Program-made: the position numbers and the translations under genes
In this document: in pieces, positions 50,801 to 63,733 of the stretch
Layout: the number at the start of each line of letters is the position of its first letter
Position numbering within the stretch: the first letter of the stretch is position 1
Assembly: GCA_948144175.1 (NCBI GenBank)
Contig: CANXME010002545.1
Coordinates: 1 to 64,000 of the forward strand
From: Closterium sp. NIES-65
Lineage: Eukaryota; Streptophyta; Zygnematophyceae; Desmidiales; Closteriaceae
Direction of reading: 5' to 3'
DNA: 64,000 nucleotides
Notes under the pieces: model-generated
Databases searched by the model: none
Told to the model about the DNA's origin: nothing
What the model saw: the letters and a program-made list of their open reading frames with translations, nothing else

Positions 50801-53800
50801 GTGCTGGGCGGTCCATGATCCGAGTAACATTGCTTCACATTTTATACCGGTACGGATTTCGCAGCTTCCCGGGCTCACAAACGCCCTTATATGGGGACGG
50901 TTCTTCATGCGGCGGGCCCGTTTGAAGGCAAAAAGAGCTGGAATCTCGTCCCAAGGTATCTAGGATTGTGGCAAACACGATCGTGCTGGGCGGTCCATGA
51001 TCCGAGTAACATTGCTTCACATTTTATACCGGTACGGATTTCGCATCTTCCCGGGCTCACAAACGCCCTTATATGGGGACGGTTCTTCATGCGGCGGGCC
51101 CGTTTGAAGGCAAAAAGAGCTGGAATCTCGTCCCAAGGTATCTAGGATTGTGGCAAACACGATCGTGCTGGGCGGTCCATGATCCGAGTAACATTGCTTC
51201 ACATTTTATACCGGTACGGATTTCGCAGCTTCCCGGGCTCACAAACGCCCTTATATGGGGACGGTTCTTCATGCGGCGGGCCCGTTTGAAGGCAAAAAGA
51301 GCTGGAATCTCGTCCCAAGGTATCTAGGATTGTGGCAAACACGATCGTGCTGGGCGGTCCATGATCCGAGTAACATTGCTTCACATTTTATACCGGTACG
51401 GATTTCGCATCTTCCCGGGCTCACAAACGCCCTTATATGGGGACGGTTCTTCATGCGGCGGGCCCGTTTGAAGGCAAAAAGAGCTGGAATCTCGTCCCAA
51501 GGTATCTAGGATTGTGGCAAACACGATCGTGCTGGGCGGTCCATGATCCGAGTAACATTGCTTCACATTTTATACCGGTACGGATTTCGCATCTTCCCGG
51601 GCTCACAAACGCCCTTATATGGGGACGGTTCTTCATGCGGCGGGCCCGTTTGAAGGCAAAAAGAGCTGGAATCTCGTCCCAAGGTATCTAGGATTGTGGC
51701 AAACACGATCGTGCTGGGCGGTCCATGATCCGAGTAACATTGCTTCACATTTTATACCGGTACGGATTTCGCATCTTCCCGGGCTCACAAACGCCCTTAT
51801 ATGGGGACGGTTCTTCATGCGGCGGGCCCGTTTGAAGGCAAAAAGAGCTGGAATCTCGTCCCAAGGTATCTAGGATTGTGGCAAACACGATCGTGCTGGG
51901 CGGTCCATGATCCGAGTAACATTGCTTCACATTTTATACCGGTACGGATTTCGCAGCTTCCCGGGCTCACAAACGCCCTTATATGGGGACGGTTCTTCAT
52001 GCGGCGGGCCCGTTTGAAGGCAAAAAGAGCTGGAATCTCGTCCCAAGGTATCTAGGATTGTGGCAAACACGATCGTGCTGGGCGGTCCATGATCCGAGTA
52101 ACATTGCTTCACATTTTATACCGGTACGGATTTCGCATCTTCCCGGGCTCACAAACGCCCTTATATGGGGACGGTTCTTCATGCGGCGGGCCCGTTTGAA
52201 GGCAAAAAGAGCTGGAATCTCGTCCCAAGGTATCTAGGATTGTGGCAAACACGATCGTGCTGGGCGGTCCATGATCCGAGTAACATTGCTTCACATTTTA
52301 TACCGGTACGGATTTCGCATCTTCCCGGGCTCACAAACGCCCTTATATGGGGACGGTTCTTCATGCGGCGGGCCCGTTTGAAGGCAAAAAGAGCTGGAAT
52401 CTCGTCCCAAGGTATCTAGGATTGTGGCAAACACGATCGTGCTGGGCGGTCCATGATCCGAGTAACATTGCTTCACATTTTATACCGGTACGGATTTCGC
52501 ATCTTCCCGGGCTCACAAACGCCCTTATATGGGGACGGTTCTTCATGCGGCGGGCCCGTTTGAAGGCAAAAAGAGCTGGAATCTCGTCCCAAGGTATCTA
52601 GGATTGTGGCAAACACGATCGTGCTGGGCGGTCCATGATCCGAGTAACATTGCTTCACATTTTATACCGGTACGGATTTCGCAGCTTCCCGGGCTCACAA
52701 ACGCCCTTATATGGGGACGGTTCTTCATGCGGCGGGCCCGTTTGAAGGCAAAAAGAGCTGGAATCTCGTCCCAAGGTATCTAGGATTGTGGCAAACACGA
52801 TCGTGCTGGGCGGTCCATGATCCGAGTAACATTGCTTCACATTTTATACCGGTACGGATTTCGCAGCTTCCCGGGCTCACAAACGCCCTTATATGGGGAC
52901 GGTTCTTCATGCGGCGGGCCCGTTTGAAGGCAAAAAGAGCTGGAATCTCGTCCCAAGGTATCTAGGATTGTGGCAAACACGATCGTGCTGGGCGGTCCAT
53001 GATCCGAGTAACATTGCTTCACATTTTATACCGGTACGGATTTCGCAGCTTCCCGGGCTCACAAACGCCCTTATATGGGGACGGTTCTTCATGCGGCGGG
53101 CCCGTTTGAAGGCAAAAAGAGCTGGAATCTCGTCCCAAGGTATCTAGGATTGTGGCAAACACGATCGTGCTGGGCGGTCCATGATCCGAGTAACATTGCT
53201 TCACATTTTATACCGGTACGGATTTCGCATCTTCCCGGGCTCACAAACGCCCTTATATGGGGACGGTTCTTCATGCGGCGGGCCCGTTTGAAGGCAAAAA
53301 GAGCTGGAATCTCGTCCCAAGGTATCTAGGATTGTGGCAAACACGATCGTGCTGGGCGGTCCATGATCCGAGTAACATTGCTTCACATTTTATACCGGTA
53401 CGGATTTCGCATCTTCCCGGGCTCACAAACGCCCTTATATGGGGACGGTTCTTCATGCGGCGGGCCCGTTTGAAGGCAAAAAGAGCTGGAATCTCGTCCC
53501 AAGGTATCTAGGATTGTGGCAAACACGATCGTGCTGGGCGGTCCATGATCCGAGTAACATTGCTTCACATTTTATACCGGTACGGATTTCGCAGCTTCCC
53601 GGGCTCACAAACGCCCTTATATGGGGACGGTTCTTCATGCGGCGGGCCCGTTTGAAGGCAAAAAGAGCTGGAATCTCGTCCCAAGGTATCTAGGATTGTG
53701 GCAAACACGATCGTGCTGGGCGGTCCATGATCCGAGTAACATTGCTTCACATTTTATACCGGTACGGATTTCGCATCTTCCCGGGCTCACAAACGCCCTT

Positions 53801-56800
53801 ATATGGGGACGGTTCTTCATGCGGCGGGCCCGTTTGAAGGCAAAAAGAGCTGGAATCTCGTCCCAAGGTATCTAGGATTGTGGCAAACACGATCGTGCTG
53901 GGCGGTCCATGATCCGAGTAACATTGCTTCACATTTTATACCGGTACGGATTTCGCATCTTCCCGGGCTCACAAACGCCCTTATATGGGGACGGTTCTTC
54001 ATGCGGCGGGCCCGTTTGAAGGCAAAAAGAGCTGGAATCTCGTCCCAAGGTATCTAGGATTGTGGCAAACACGATCGTGCTGGGCGGTCCATGATCCGAG
54101 TAACATTGCTTCACATTTTATACCGGTACGGATTTCGCATCTTCCCGGGCTCACAAACGCCCTTATATGGGGACGGTTCTTCATGCGGCGGGCCCGTTTG
54201 AAGGCAAAAAGAGCTGGAATCTCGTCCCAAGGTATCTAGGATTGTGGCAAACACGATCGTGCTGGGCGGTCCATGATCCGAGTAACATTGCTTCACATTT
54301 TATACCGGTACGGATTTCGCATCTTCCCGGGCTCACAAACGCCCTTATATGGGGACGGTTCTTCATGCGGCGGGCCCGTTTGAAGGCAAAAAGAGCTGGA
54401 ATCTCGTCCCAAGGTATCTAGGATTGTGGCAAACACGATCGTGCTGGGCGGTCCATGATCCGAGTAACATTGCTTCACATTTTATACCGGTACGGATTTC
54501 GCATCTTCCCGGGCTCACAAACGCCCTTATATGGGGACGGTTCTTCATGCGGCGGGCCCGTTTGAAGGCAAAAAGAGCTGGAATCTCGTCCCAAGGTATC
54601 TAGGATTGTGGCAAACACGATCGTGCTGGGCGGTCCATGATCCGAGTAACATTGCTTCACATTTTATACCGGTACGGATTTCGCATCTTCCCGGGCTCAC
54701 AAACGCCCTTATATGGGGACGGTTCTTCATGCGGCGGGCCCGTTTGAAGGCAAAAAGAGCTGGAATCTCGTCCCAAGGTATCTAGGATTGTGGCAAACAC
54801 GATCGTGCTGGGCGGTCCATGATCCGAGTAACATTGCTTCACATTTTATACCGGTACGGATTTCGCAGCTTCCCGGGCTCACAAACGCCCTTATATGGGG
54901 ACGGTTCTTCATGCGGCGGGCCCGTTTGAAGGCAAAAAGAGCTGGAATCTCGTCCCAAGGTATCTAGGATTGTGGCAAACACGATCGTGCTGGGCGGTCC
55001 ATGATCCGAGTAACATTGCTTCACATTTTATACCGGTACGGATTTCGCATCTTCCCGGGCTCACAAACGCCCTTATATGGGGACGGTTCTTCATGCGGCG
55101 GGCCCGTTTGAAGGCAAAAAGAGCTGGAATCTCGTCCCAAGGTATCTAGGATTGTGGCAAACACGATCGTGCTGGGCGGTCCATGATCCGAGTAACATTG
55201 CTTCACATTTTATACCGGTACGGATTTCGCAGCTTCCCGGGCTCACAAACGCCCTTATATGGGGACGGTTCTTCATGCGGCGGGCCCGTTTGAAGGCAAA
55301 AAGAGCTGGAATCTCGTCCCAAGGTATCTAGGATTGTGGCAAACACGATCGTGCTGGGCGGTCCATGATCCGAGTAACATTGCTTCACATTTTATACCGG
55401 TACGGATTTCGCATCTTCCCGGGCTCACAAACGCCCTTATATGGGGACGGTTCTTCATGCGGCGGGCCCGTTTGAAGGCAAAAAGAGCTGGAATCTCGTC
55501 CCAAGGTATCTAGGATTGTGGCAAACACGATCGTGCTGGGCGGTCCATGATCCGAGTAACATTGCTTCACATTTTATACCGGTACGGATTTCGCATCTTC
55601 CCGGGCTCACAAACGCCCTTATATGGGGACGGTTCTTCATGCGGCGGGCCCGTTTGAAGGCAAAAAGAGCTGGAATCTCGTCCCAAGGTATCTAGGATTG
55701 TGGCAAACACGATCGTGCTGGGCGGTCCATGATCCGAGTAACATTGCTTCACATTTTATACCGGTACGGATTTCGCATCTTCCCGGGCTCACAAACGCCC
55801 TTATATGGGGACGGTTCTTCATGCGGCGGGCCCGTTTGAAGGCAAAAAGAGCTGGAATCTCGTCCCAAGGTATCTAGGATTGTGGCAAACACGATCGTGC
55901 TGGGCGGTCCATGATCCGAGTAACATTGCTTCACATTTTATACCGGTACGGATTTCGCAGCTTCCCGGGCTCACAAACGCCCTTATATGGGGACGGTTCT
56001 TCATGCGGCGGGCCCGTTTGAAGGCAAAAAGAGCTGGAATCTCGTCCCAAGGTATCTAGGATTGTGGCAAACACGATCGTGCTGGGCGGTCCATGATCCG
56101 AGTAACATTGCTTCACATTTTATACCGGTACGGATTTCGCAGCTTCCCGGGCTCACAAACGCCCTTATATGGGGACGGTTCTTCATGCGGCGGGCCCGTT
56201 TGAAGGCAAAAAGAGCTGGAATCTCGTCCCAAGGTATCTAGGATTGTGGCAAACACGATCGTGCTGGGCGGTCCATGATCCGAGTAACATTGCTTCACAT
56301 TTTATACCGGTACGGATTTCGCATCTTCCCGGGCTCACAAACGCCCTTATATGGGGACGGTTCTTCATGCGGCGGGCCCGTTTGAAGGCAAAAAGAGCTG
56401 GAATCTCGTCCCAAGGTATCTAGGATTGTGGCAAACACGATCGTGCTGGGCGGTCCATGATCCGAGTAACATTGCTTCACATTTTATACCGGTACGGATT
56501 TCGCAGCTTCCCGGGCTCACAAACGCCCTTATATGGGGACGGTTCTTCATGCGGCGGGCCCGTTTGAAGGCAAAAAGAGCTGGAATCTCGTCCCAAGGTA
56601 TCTAGGATTGTGGCAAACACGATCGTGCTGGGCGGTCCATGATCCGAGTAACATTGCTTCACATTTTATACCGGTACGGATTTCGCATCTTCCCGGGCTC
56701 ACAAACGCCCTTATATGGGGACGGTTCTTCATGCGGCGGGCCCGTTTGAAGGCAAAAAGAGCTGGAATCTCGTCCCAAGGTATCTAGGATTGTGGCAAAC

Positions 56801-59800
56801 ACGATCGTGCTGGGCGGTCCATGATCCGAGTAACATTGCTTCACATTTTATACCGGTACGGATTTCGCATCTTCCCGGGCTCACAAACGCCCTTATATGG
56901 GGACGGTTCTTCATGCGGCGGGCCCGTTTGAAGGCAAAAAGAGCTGGAATCTCGTCCCAAGGTATCTAGGATTGTGGCAAACACGATCGTGCTGGGCGGT
57001 CCATGATCCGAGTAACATTGCTTCACATTTTATACCGGTACGGATTTCGCAGCTTCCCGGGCTCACAAACGCCCTTATATGGGGACGGTTCTTCATGCGG
57101 CGGGCCCGTTTGAAGGCAAAAAGAGCTGGAATCTCGTCCCAAGGTATCTAGGATTGTGGCAAACACGATCGTGCTGGGCGGTCCATGATCCGAGTAACAT
57201 TGCTTCACATTTTATACCGGTACGGATTTCGCAGCTTCCCGGGCTCACAAACGCCCTTATATGGGGACGGTTCTTCATGCGGCGGGCCCGTTTGAAGGCA
57301 AAAAGAGCTGGAATCTCGTCCCAAGGTATCTAGGATTGTGGCAAACACGATCGTGCTGGGCGGTCCATGATCCGAGTAACATTGCTTCACATTTTATACC
57401 GGTACGGATTTCGCATCTTCCCGGGCTCACAAACGCCCTTATATGGGGACGGTTCTTCATGCGGCGGGCCCGTTTGAAGGCAAAAAGAGCTGGAATCTCG
57501 TCCCAAGGTATCTAGGATTGTGGCAAACACGATCGTGCTGGGCGGTCCATGATCCGAGTAACATTGCTTCACATTTTATACCGGTACGGATTTCGCAGCT
57601 TCCCGGGCTCACAAACGCCCTTATATGGGGACGGTTCTTCATGCGGCGGGCCCGTTTGAAGGCAAAAAGAGCTGGAATCTCGTCCCAAGGTATCTAGGAT
57701 TGTGGCAAACACGATCGTGCTGGGCGGTCCATGATCCGAGTAACATTGCTTCACATTTTATACCGGTACGGATTTCGCAGCTTCCCGGGCTCACAAACGC
57801 CCTTATATGGGGACGGTTCTTCATGCGGCGGGCCCGTTTGAAGGCAAAAAGAGCTGGAATCTCGTCCCAAGGTATCTAGGATTGTGGCAAACACGATCGT
57901 GCTGGGCGGTCCATGATCCGAGTAACATTGCTTCACATTTTATACCGGTACGGATTTCGCATCTTCCCGGGCTCACAAACGCCCTTATATGGGGACGGTT
58001 CTTCATGCGGCGGGCCCGTTTGAAGGCAAAAAGAGCTGGAATCTCGTCCCAAGGTATCTAGGATTGTGGCAAACACGATCGTGCTGGGCGGTCCATGATC
58101 CGAGTAACATTGCTTCACATTTTATACCGGTACGGATTTCGCATCTTCCCGGGCTCACAAACGCCCTTATATGGGGACGGTTCTTCATGCGGCGGGCCCG
58201 TTTGAAGGCAAAAAGAGCTGGAATCTCGTCCCAAGGTATCTAGGATTGTGGCAAACACGATCGTGCTGGGCGGTCCATGATCCGAGTAACATTGCTTCAC
58301 ATTTTATACCGGTACGGATTTCGCAGCTTCCCGGGCTCACAAACGCCCTTATATGGGGACGGTTCTTCATGCGGCGGGCCCGTTTGAAGGCAAAAAGAGC
58401 TGGAATCTCGTCCCAAGGTATCTAGGATTGTGGCAAACACGATCGTGCTGGGCGGTCCATGATCCGAGTAACATTGCTTCACATTTTATACCGGTACGGA
58501 TTTCGCATCTTCCCGGGCTCACAAACGCCCTTATATGGGGACGGTTCTTCATGCGGCGGGCCCGTTTGAAGGCAAAAAGAGCTGGAATCTCGTCCCAAGG
58601 TATCTAGGATTGTGGCAAACACGATCGTGCTGGGCGGTCCATGATCCGAGTAACATTGCTTCACATTTTATACCGGTACGGATTTCGCAGCTTCCCGGGC
58701 TCACAAACGCCCTTATATGGGGACGGTTCTTCATGCGGCGGGCCCGTTTGAAGGCAAAAAGAGCTGGAATCTCGTCCCAAGGTATCTAGGATTGTGGCAA
58801 ACACGATCGTGCTGGGCGGTCCATGATCCGAGTAACATTGCTTCACATTTTATACCGGTACGGATTTCGCAGCTTCCCGGGCTCACAAACGCCCTTATAT
58901 GGGGACGGTTCTTCATGCGGCGGGCCCGTTTGAAGGCAAAAAGAGCTGGAATCTCGTCCCAAGGTATCTAGGATTGTGGCAAACACGATCGTGCTGGGCG
59001 GTCCATGATCCGAGTAACATTGCTTCACATTTTATACCGGTACGGATTTCGCAGCTTCCCGGGCTCACAAACGCCCTTATATGGGGACGGTTCTTCATGC
59101 GGCGGGCCCGTTTGAAGGCAAAAAGAGCTGGAATCTCGTCCCAAGGTATCTAGGATTGTGGCAAACACGATCGTGCTGGGCGGTCCATGATCCGAGTAAC
59201 ATTGCTTCACATTTTATACCGGTACGGATTTCGCATCTTCCCGGGCTCACAAACGCCCTTATATGGGGACGGTTCTTCATGCGGCGGGCCCGTTTGAAGG
59301 CAAAAAGAGCTGGAATCTCGTCCCAAGGTATCTAGGATTGTGGCAAACACGATCGTGCTGGGCGGTCCATGATCCGAGTAACATTGCTTCACATTTTATA
59401 CCGGTACGGATTTCGCATCTTCCCGGGCTCACAAACGCCCTTATATGGGGACGGTTCTTCATGCGGCGGGCCCGTTTGAAGGCAAAAAGAGCTGGAATCT
59501 CGTCCCAAGGTATCTAGGATTGTGGCAAACACGATCGTGCTGGGCGGTCCATGATCCGAGTAACATTGCTTCACATTTTATACCGGTACGGATTTCGCAT
59601 CTTCCCGGGCTCACAAACGCCCTTATATGGGGACGGTTCTTCATGCGGCGGGCCCGTTTGAAGGCAAAAAGAGCTGGAATCTCGTCCCAAGGTATCTAGG
59701 ATTGTGGCAAACACGATCGTGCTGGGCGGTCCATGATCCGAGTAACATTGCTTCACATTTTATACCGGTACGGATTTCGCAGCTTCCCGGGCTCACAAAC

Positions 59801-61936
59801 GCCCTTATATGGGGACGGTTCTTCATGCGGCGGGCCCGTTTGAAGGCAAAAAGAGCTGGAATCTCGTCCCAAGGTATCTAGGATTGTGGCAAACACGATC
59901 GTGCTGGGCGGTCCATGATCCGAGTAACATTGCTTCACATTTTATACCGGTACGGATTTCGCATCTTCCCGGGCTCACAAACGCCCTTATATGGGGACGG
60001 TTCTTCATGCGGCGGGCCCGTTTGAAGGCAAAAAGAGCTGGAATCTCGTCCCAAGGTATCTAGGATTGTGGCAAACACGATCGTGCTGGGCGGTCCATGA
60101 TCCGAGTAACATTGCTTCACATTTTATACCGGTACGGATTTCGCATCTTCCCGGGCTCACAAACGCCCTTATATGGGGACGGTTCTTCATGCGGCGGGCC
60201 CGTTTGAAGGCAAAAAGAGCTGGAATCTCGTCCCAAGGTATCTAGGATTGTGGCAAACACGATCGTGCTGGGCGGTCCATGATCCGAGTAACATTGCTTC
60301 ACATTTTATACCGGTACGGATTTCGCATCTTCCCGGGCTCACAAACGCCCTTATATGGGGACGGTTCTTCATGCGGCGGGCCCGTTTGAAGGCAAAAAGA
60401 GCTGGAATCTCGTCCCAAGGTATCTAGGATTGTGGCAAACACGATCGTGCTGGGCGGTCCATGATCCGAGTAACATTGCTTCACATTTTATACCGGTACG
60501 GATTTCGCAGCTTCCCGGGCTCACAAACGCCCTTATATGGGGACGGTTCTTCATGCGGCGGGCCCGTTTGAAGGCAAAAAGAGCTGGAATCTCGTCCCAA
60601 GGTATCTAGGATTGTGGCAAACACGATCGTGCTGGGCGGTCCATGATCCGAGTAACATTGCTTCACATTTTATACCGGTACGGATTTCGCATCTTCCCGG
60701 GCTCACAAACGCCCTTATATGGGGACGGTTCTTCATGCGGCGGGCCCGTTTGAAGGCAAAAAGAGCTGGAATCTCGTCCCAAGGTATCTAGGATTGTGGC
60801 AAACACGATCGTGCTGGGCGGTCCATGATCCGAGTAACATTGCTTCACATTTTATACCGGTACGGATTTCGCATCTTCCCGGGCTCACAAACGCCCTTAT
60901 ATGGGGACGGTTCTTCATGCGGCGGGCCCGTTTGAAGGCAAAAAGAGCTGGAATCTCGTCCCAAGGTATCTAGGATTGTGGCAAACACGATCGTGCTGGG
61001 CGGTCCATGATCCGAGTAACATTGCTTCACATTTTATACCGGTACGGATTTCGCAGCTTCCCGGGCTCACAAACGCCCTTATATGGGGACGGTTCTTCAT
61101 GCGGCGGGCCCGTTTGAAGGCAAAAAGAGCTGGAATCTCGTCCCAAGGTATCTAGGATTGTGGCAAACACGATCGTGCTGGGCGGTCCATGATCCGAGTA
61201 ACATTGCTTCACATTTTATACCGGTACGGATTTCGCATCTTCCCGGGCTCACAAACGCCCTTATATGGGGACGGTTCTTCATGCGGCGGGCCCGTTTGAA
61301 GGCAAAAAGAGCTGGAATCTCGTCCCAAGGTATCTAGGATTGTGGCAAACACGATCGTGCTGGGCGGTCCATGATCCGAGTAACATTGCTTCACATTTTA
61401 TACCGGTACGGATTTCGCAGCTTCCCGGGCTCACAAACGCCCTTATATGGGGACGGTTCTTCATGCGGCGGGCCCGTTTGAAGGCAAAAAGAGCTGGAAT
61501 CTCGTCCCAAGGTATCTAGGATTGTGGCAAACACGATCGTGCTGGGCGGTCCATGATCCGAGTAACATTGCTTCACATTTTATACCGGTACGGATTTCGC
61601 AGCTTCCCGGGCTCACAAACGCCCTTATATGGGGACGGTTCTTCATGCGGCGGGCCCGTTTGAAGGCAAAAAGAGCTGGAATCTCGTCCCAAGGTATCTA
61701 GGATTGTGGCAAACACGATCGTGCTGGGCGGTCCATGATCCGAGTAACATTGCTTCACATTTTATACCGGTACGGATTTCGCATCTTCCCGGGCTCACAA
61801 ACGCCCTTATATGGGGACGGTTCTTCATGCGGCGGGCCCGTTTGAAGGCAAAAAGAGCTGGAATCTCGTCCCAAGGTATCTAGGATTGTGGCAAACACGA
61901 TCGTGCTGGGCGGTCCATGATCCGAGTAACATTGCT

Positions 61937-62119
61937 TCACATTTTATACCGGTACGGATTTCGCATCTTCCCGGGCTCACAAACGCCCTTATATGGGGAC
62001 GGTTCTTCATGCGGCGGGCCCGTTTGAAGGCAAAAAGAGCTGGAATCTCGTCCCAAGGTAGTCTAGGATTGTGGCAAACACGATCGTGCTGGGCGGTCCA
62101 TGATCCGAGTAACATTGCT
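61937..62119 (+). repeat. 183-bp monomer with a 1-bp insertion
   Basis: The usual AAGGTATCTAGG reads AAGGTAGTCTAGG because of an extra G at 62061. The rest of the monomer is consensus with T at the two-state site. Confidence 0.93.
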
Positions 62120-62665
62120 TCACATTTTATACCGGTACGGATTTCGCATCTTCCCGGGCTCACAAACGCCCTTATATGGGGACGGTTCTTCATGCGGCGG
62201 GCCCGTTTGAAGGCAAAAAGAGCTGGAATCTCGTCCCAAGGTATCTAGGATTGTGGCAAACACGATCGTGCTGGGCGGTCCATGATCCGAGTAACATTGC
62301 TTCACATTTTATACCGGTACGGATTTCGCAGCTTCCCGGGCTCACAAACGCCCTTATATGGGGACGGTTCTTCATGCGGCGGGCCCGTTTGAAGGCAAAA
62401 AGAGCTGGAATCTCGTCCCAAGGTATCTAGGATTGTGGCAAACACGATCGTGCTGGGCGGTCCATGATCCGAGTAACATTGCTTCACATTTTATACCGGT
62501 ACGGATTTCGCAGCTTCCCGGGCTCACAAACGCCCTTATATGGGGACGGTTCTTCATGCGGCGGGCCCGTTTGAAGGCAAAAAGAGCTGGAATCTCGTCC
62601 CAAGGTATCTAGGATTGTGGCAAACACGATCGTGCTGGGCGGTCCATGATCCGAGTAACATTGCT

Positions 62666-62848
62666 TCACATTTTATACCGGTACGGATTTCGCATCTTCC
62701 CGGGCTCACAAACGCCCTTATATGGGGACGGTTCTTCATGCGGCGGGCCCGTTTGAAGGCAAAAAAGAGCTGGAATCTCGTCCCAAGGTATCTAGGATTG
62801 TGGCAAACACGATCGTGCTGGGCGGTCCATGATCCGAGTAACATTGCT
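62666..62848 (+). repeat. 183-bp monomer with a 1-bp A-run expansion
   Basis: GGCAAAAAGAG becomes GGCAAAAAAGAG, with six A at 62761-62766 where all others have five. Slippage in nature or a homopolymer error in sequencing would look the same. Confidence 0.93.
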
Positions 62849-63732
62849 TCACATTTTATACCGGTACGGATTTCGCATCTTCCCGGGCTCACAAACGCCC
62901 TTATATGGGGACGGTTCTTCATGCGGCGGGCCCGTTTGAAGGCAAAAAGAGCTGGAATCTCGTCCCAAGGTATCTAGGATTGTGGCAAACACGATCGTGC
63001 TGGGCGGTCCATGATCCGAGTAACATTGCTTCACATTTTATACCGGTACGGATTTCGCATCTTCCCGGGCTCACAAACGCCCTTATATGGGGACGGTTCT
63101 TCATGCGGCGGGCCCGTTTGAAGGCAAAAAGAGCTGGAATCTCGTCCCAAGGTATCTAGGATTGTGGCAAACACGATCGTGCTGGGCGGTCCATGATCCG
63201 AGTAACATTGCTTCACATTTTATACCGGTACGGATTTCGCATCTTCCCGGGCTCACAAACGCCCTTATATGGGGACGGTTCTTCATGCGGCGGGCCCGTT
63301 TGAAGGCAAAAAGAGCTGGAATCTCGTCCCAAGGTATCTAGGATTGTGGCAAACACGATCGTGCTGGGCGGTCCATGATCCGAGTAACATTGCTTCACAT
63401 TTTATACCGGTACGGATTTCGCAGCTTCCCGGGCTCACAAACGCCCTTATATGGGGACGGTTCTTCATGCGGCGGGCCCGTTTGAAGGCAAAAAGAGCTG
63501 GAATCTCGTCCCAAGGTATCTAGGATTGTGGCAAACACGATCGTGCTGGGCGGTCCATGATCCGAGTAACATTGCTTCACATTTTATACCGGTACGGATT
63601 TCGCAGCTTCCCGGGCTCACAAACGCCCTTATATGGGGACGGTTCTTCATGCGGCGGGCCCGTTTGAAGGCAAAAAGAGCTGGAATCTCGTCCCAAGGTA
63701 TCTAGGATTGTGGCAAACACGATCGTGCTGGG

Positions 63733-63733
63733 G
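63733..63733 (+). other. private C-to-G substitution in monomer 314
   Basis: GCTGGGCGGTCC reads GCTGGGGGGTCC here only. Apart from the two-state site and the edge monomer, it is the sole base substitution I noticed in the array. Confidence 0.9.
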
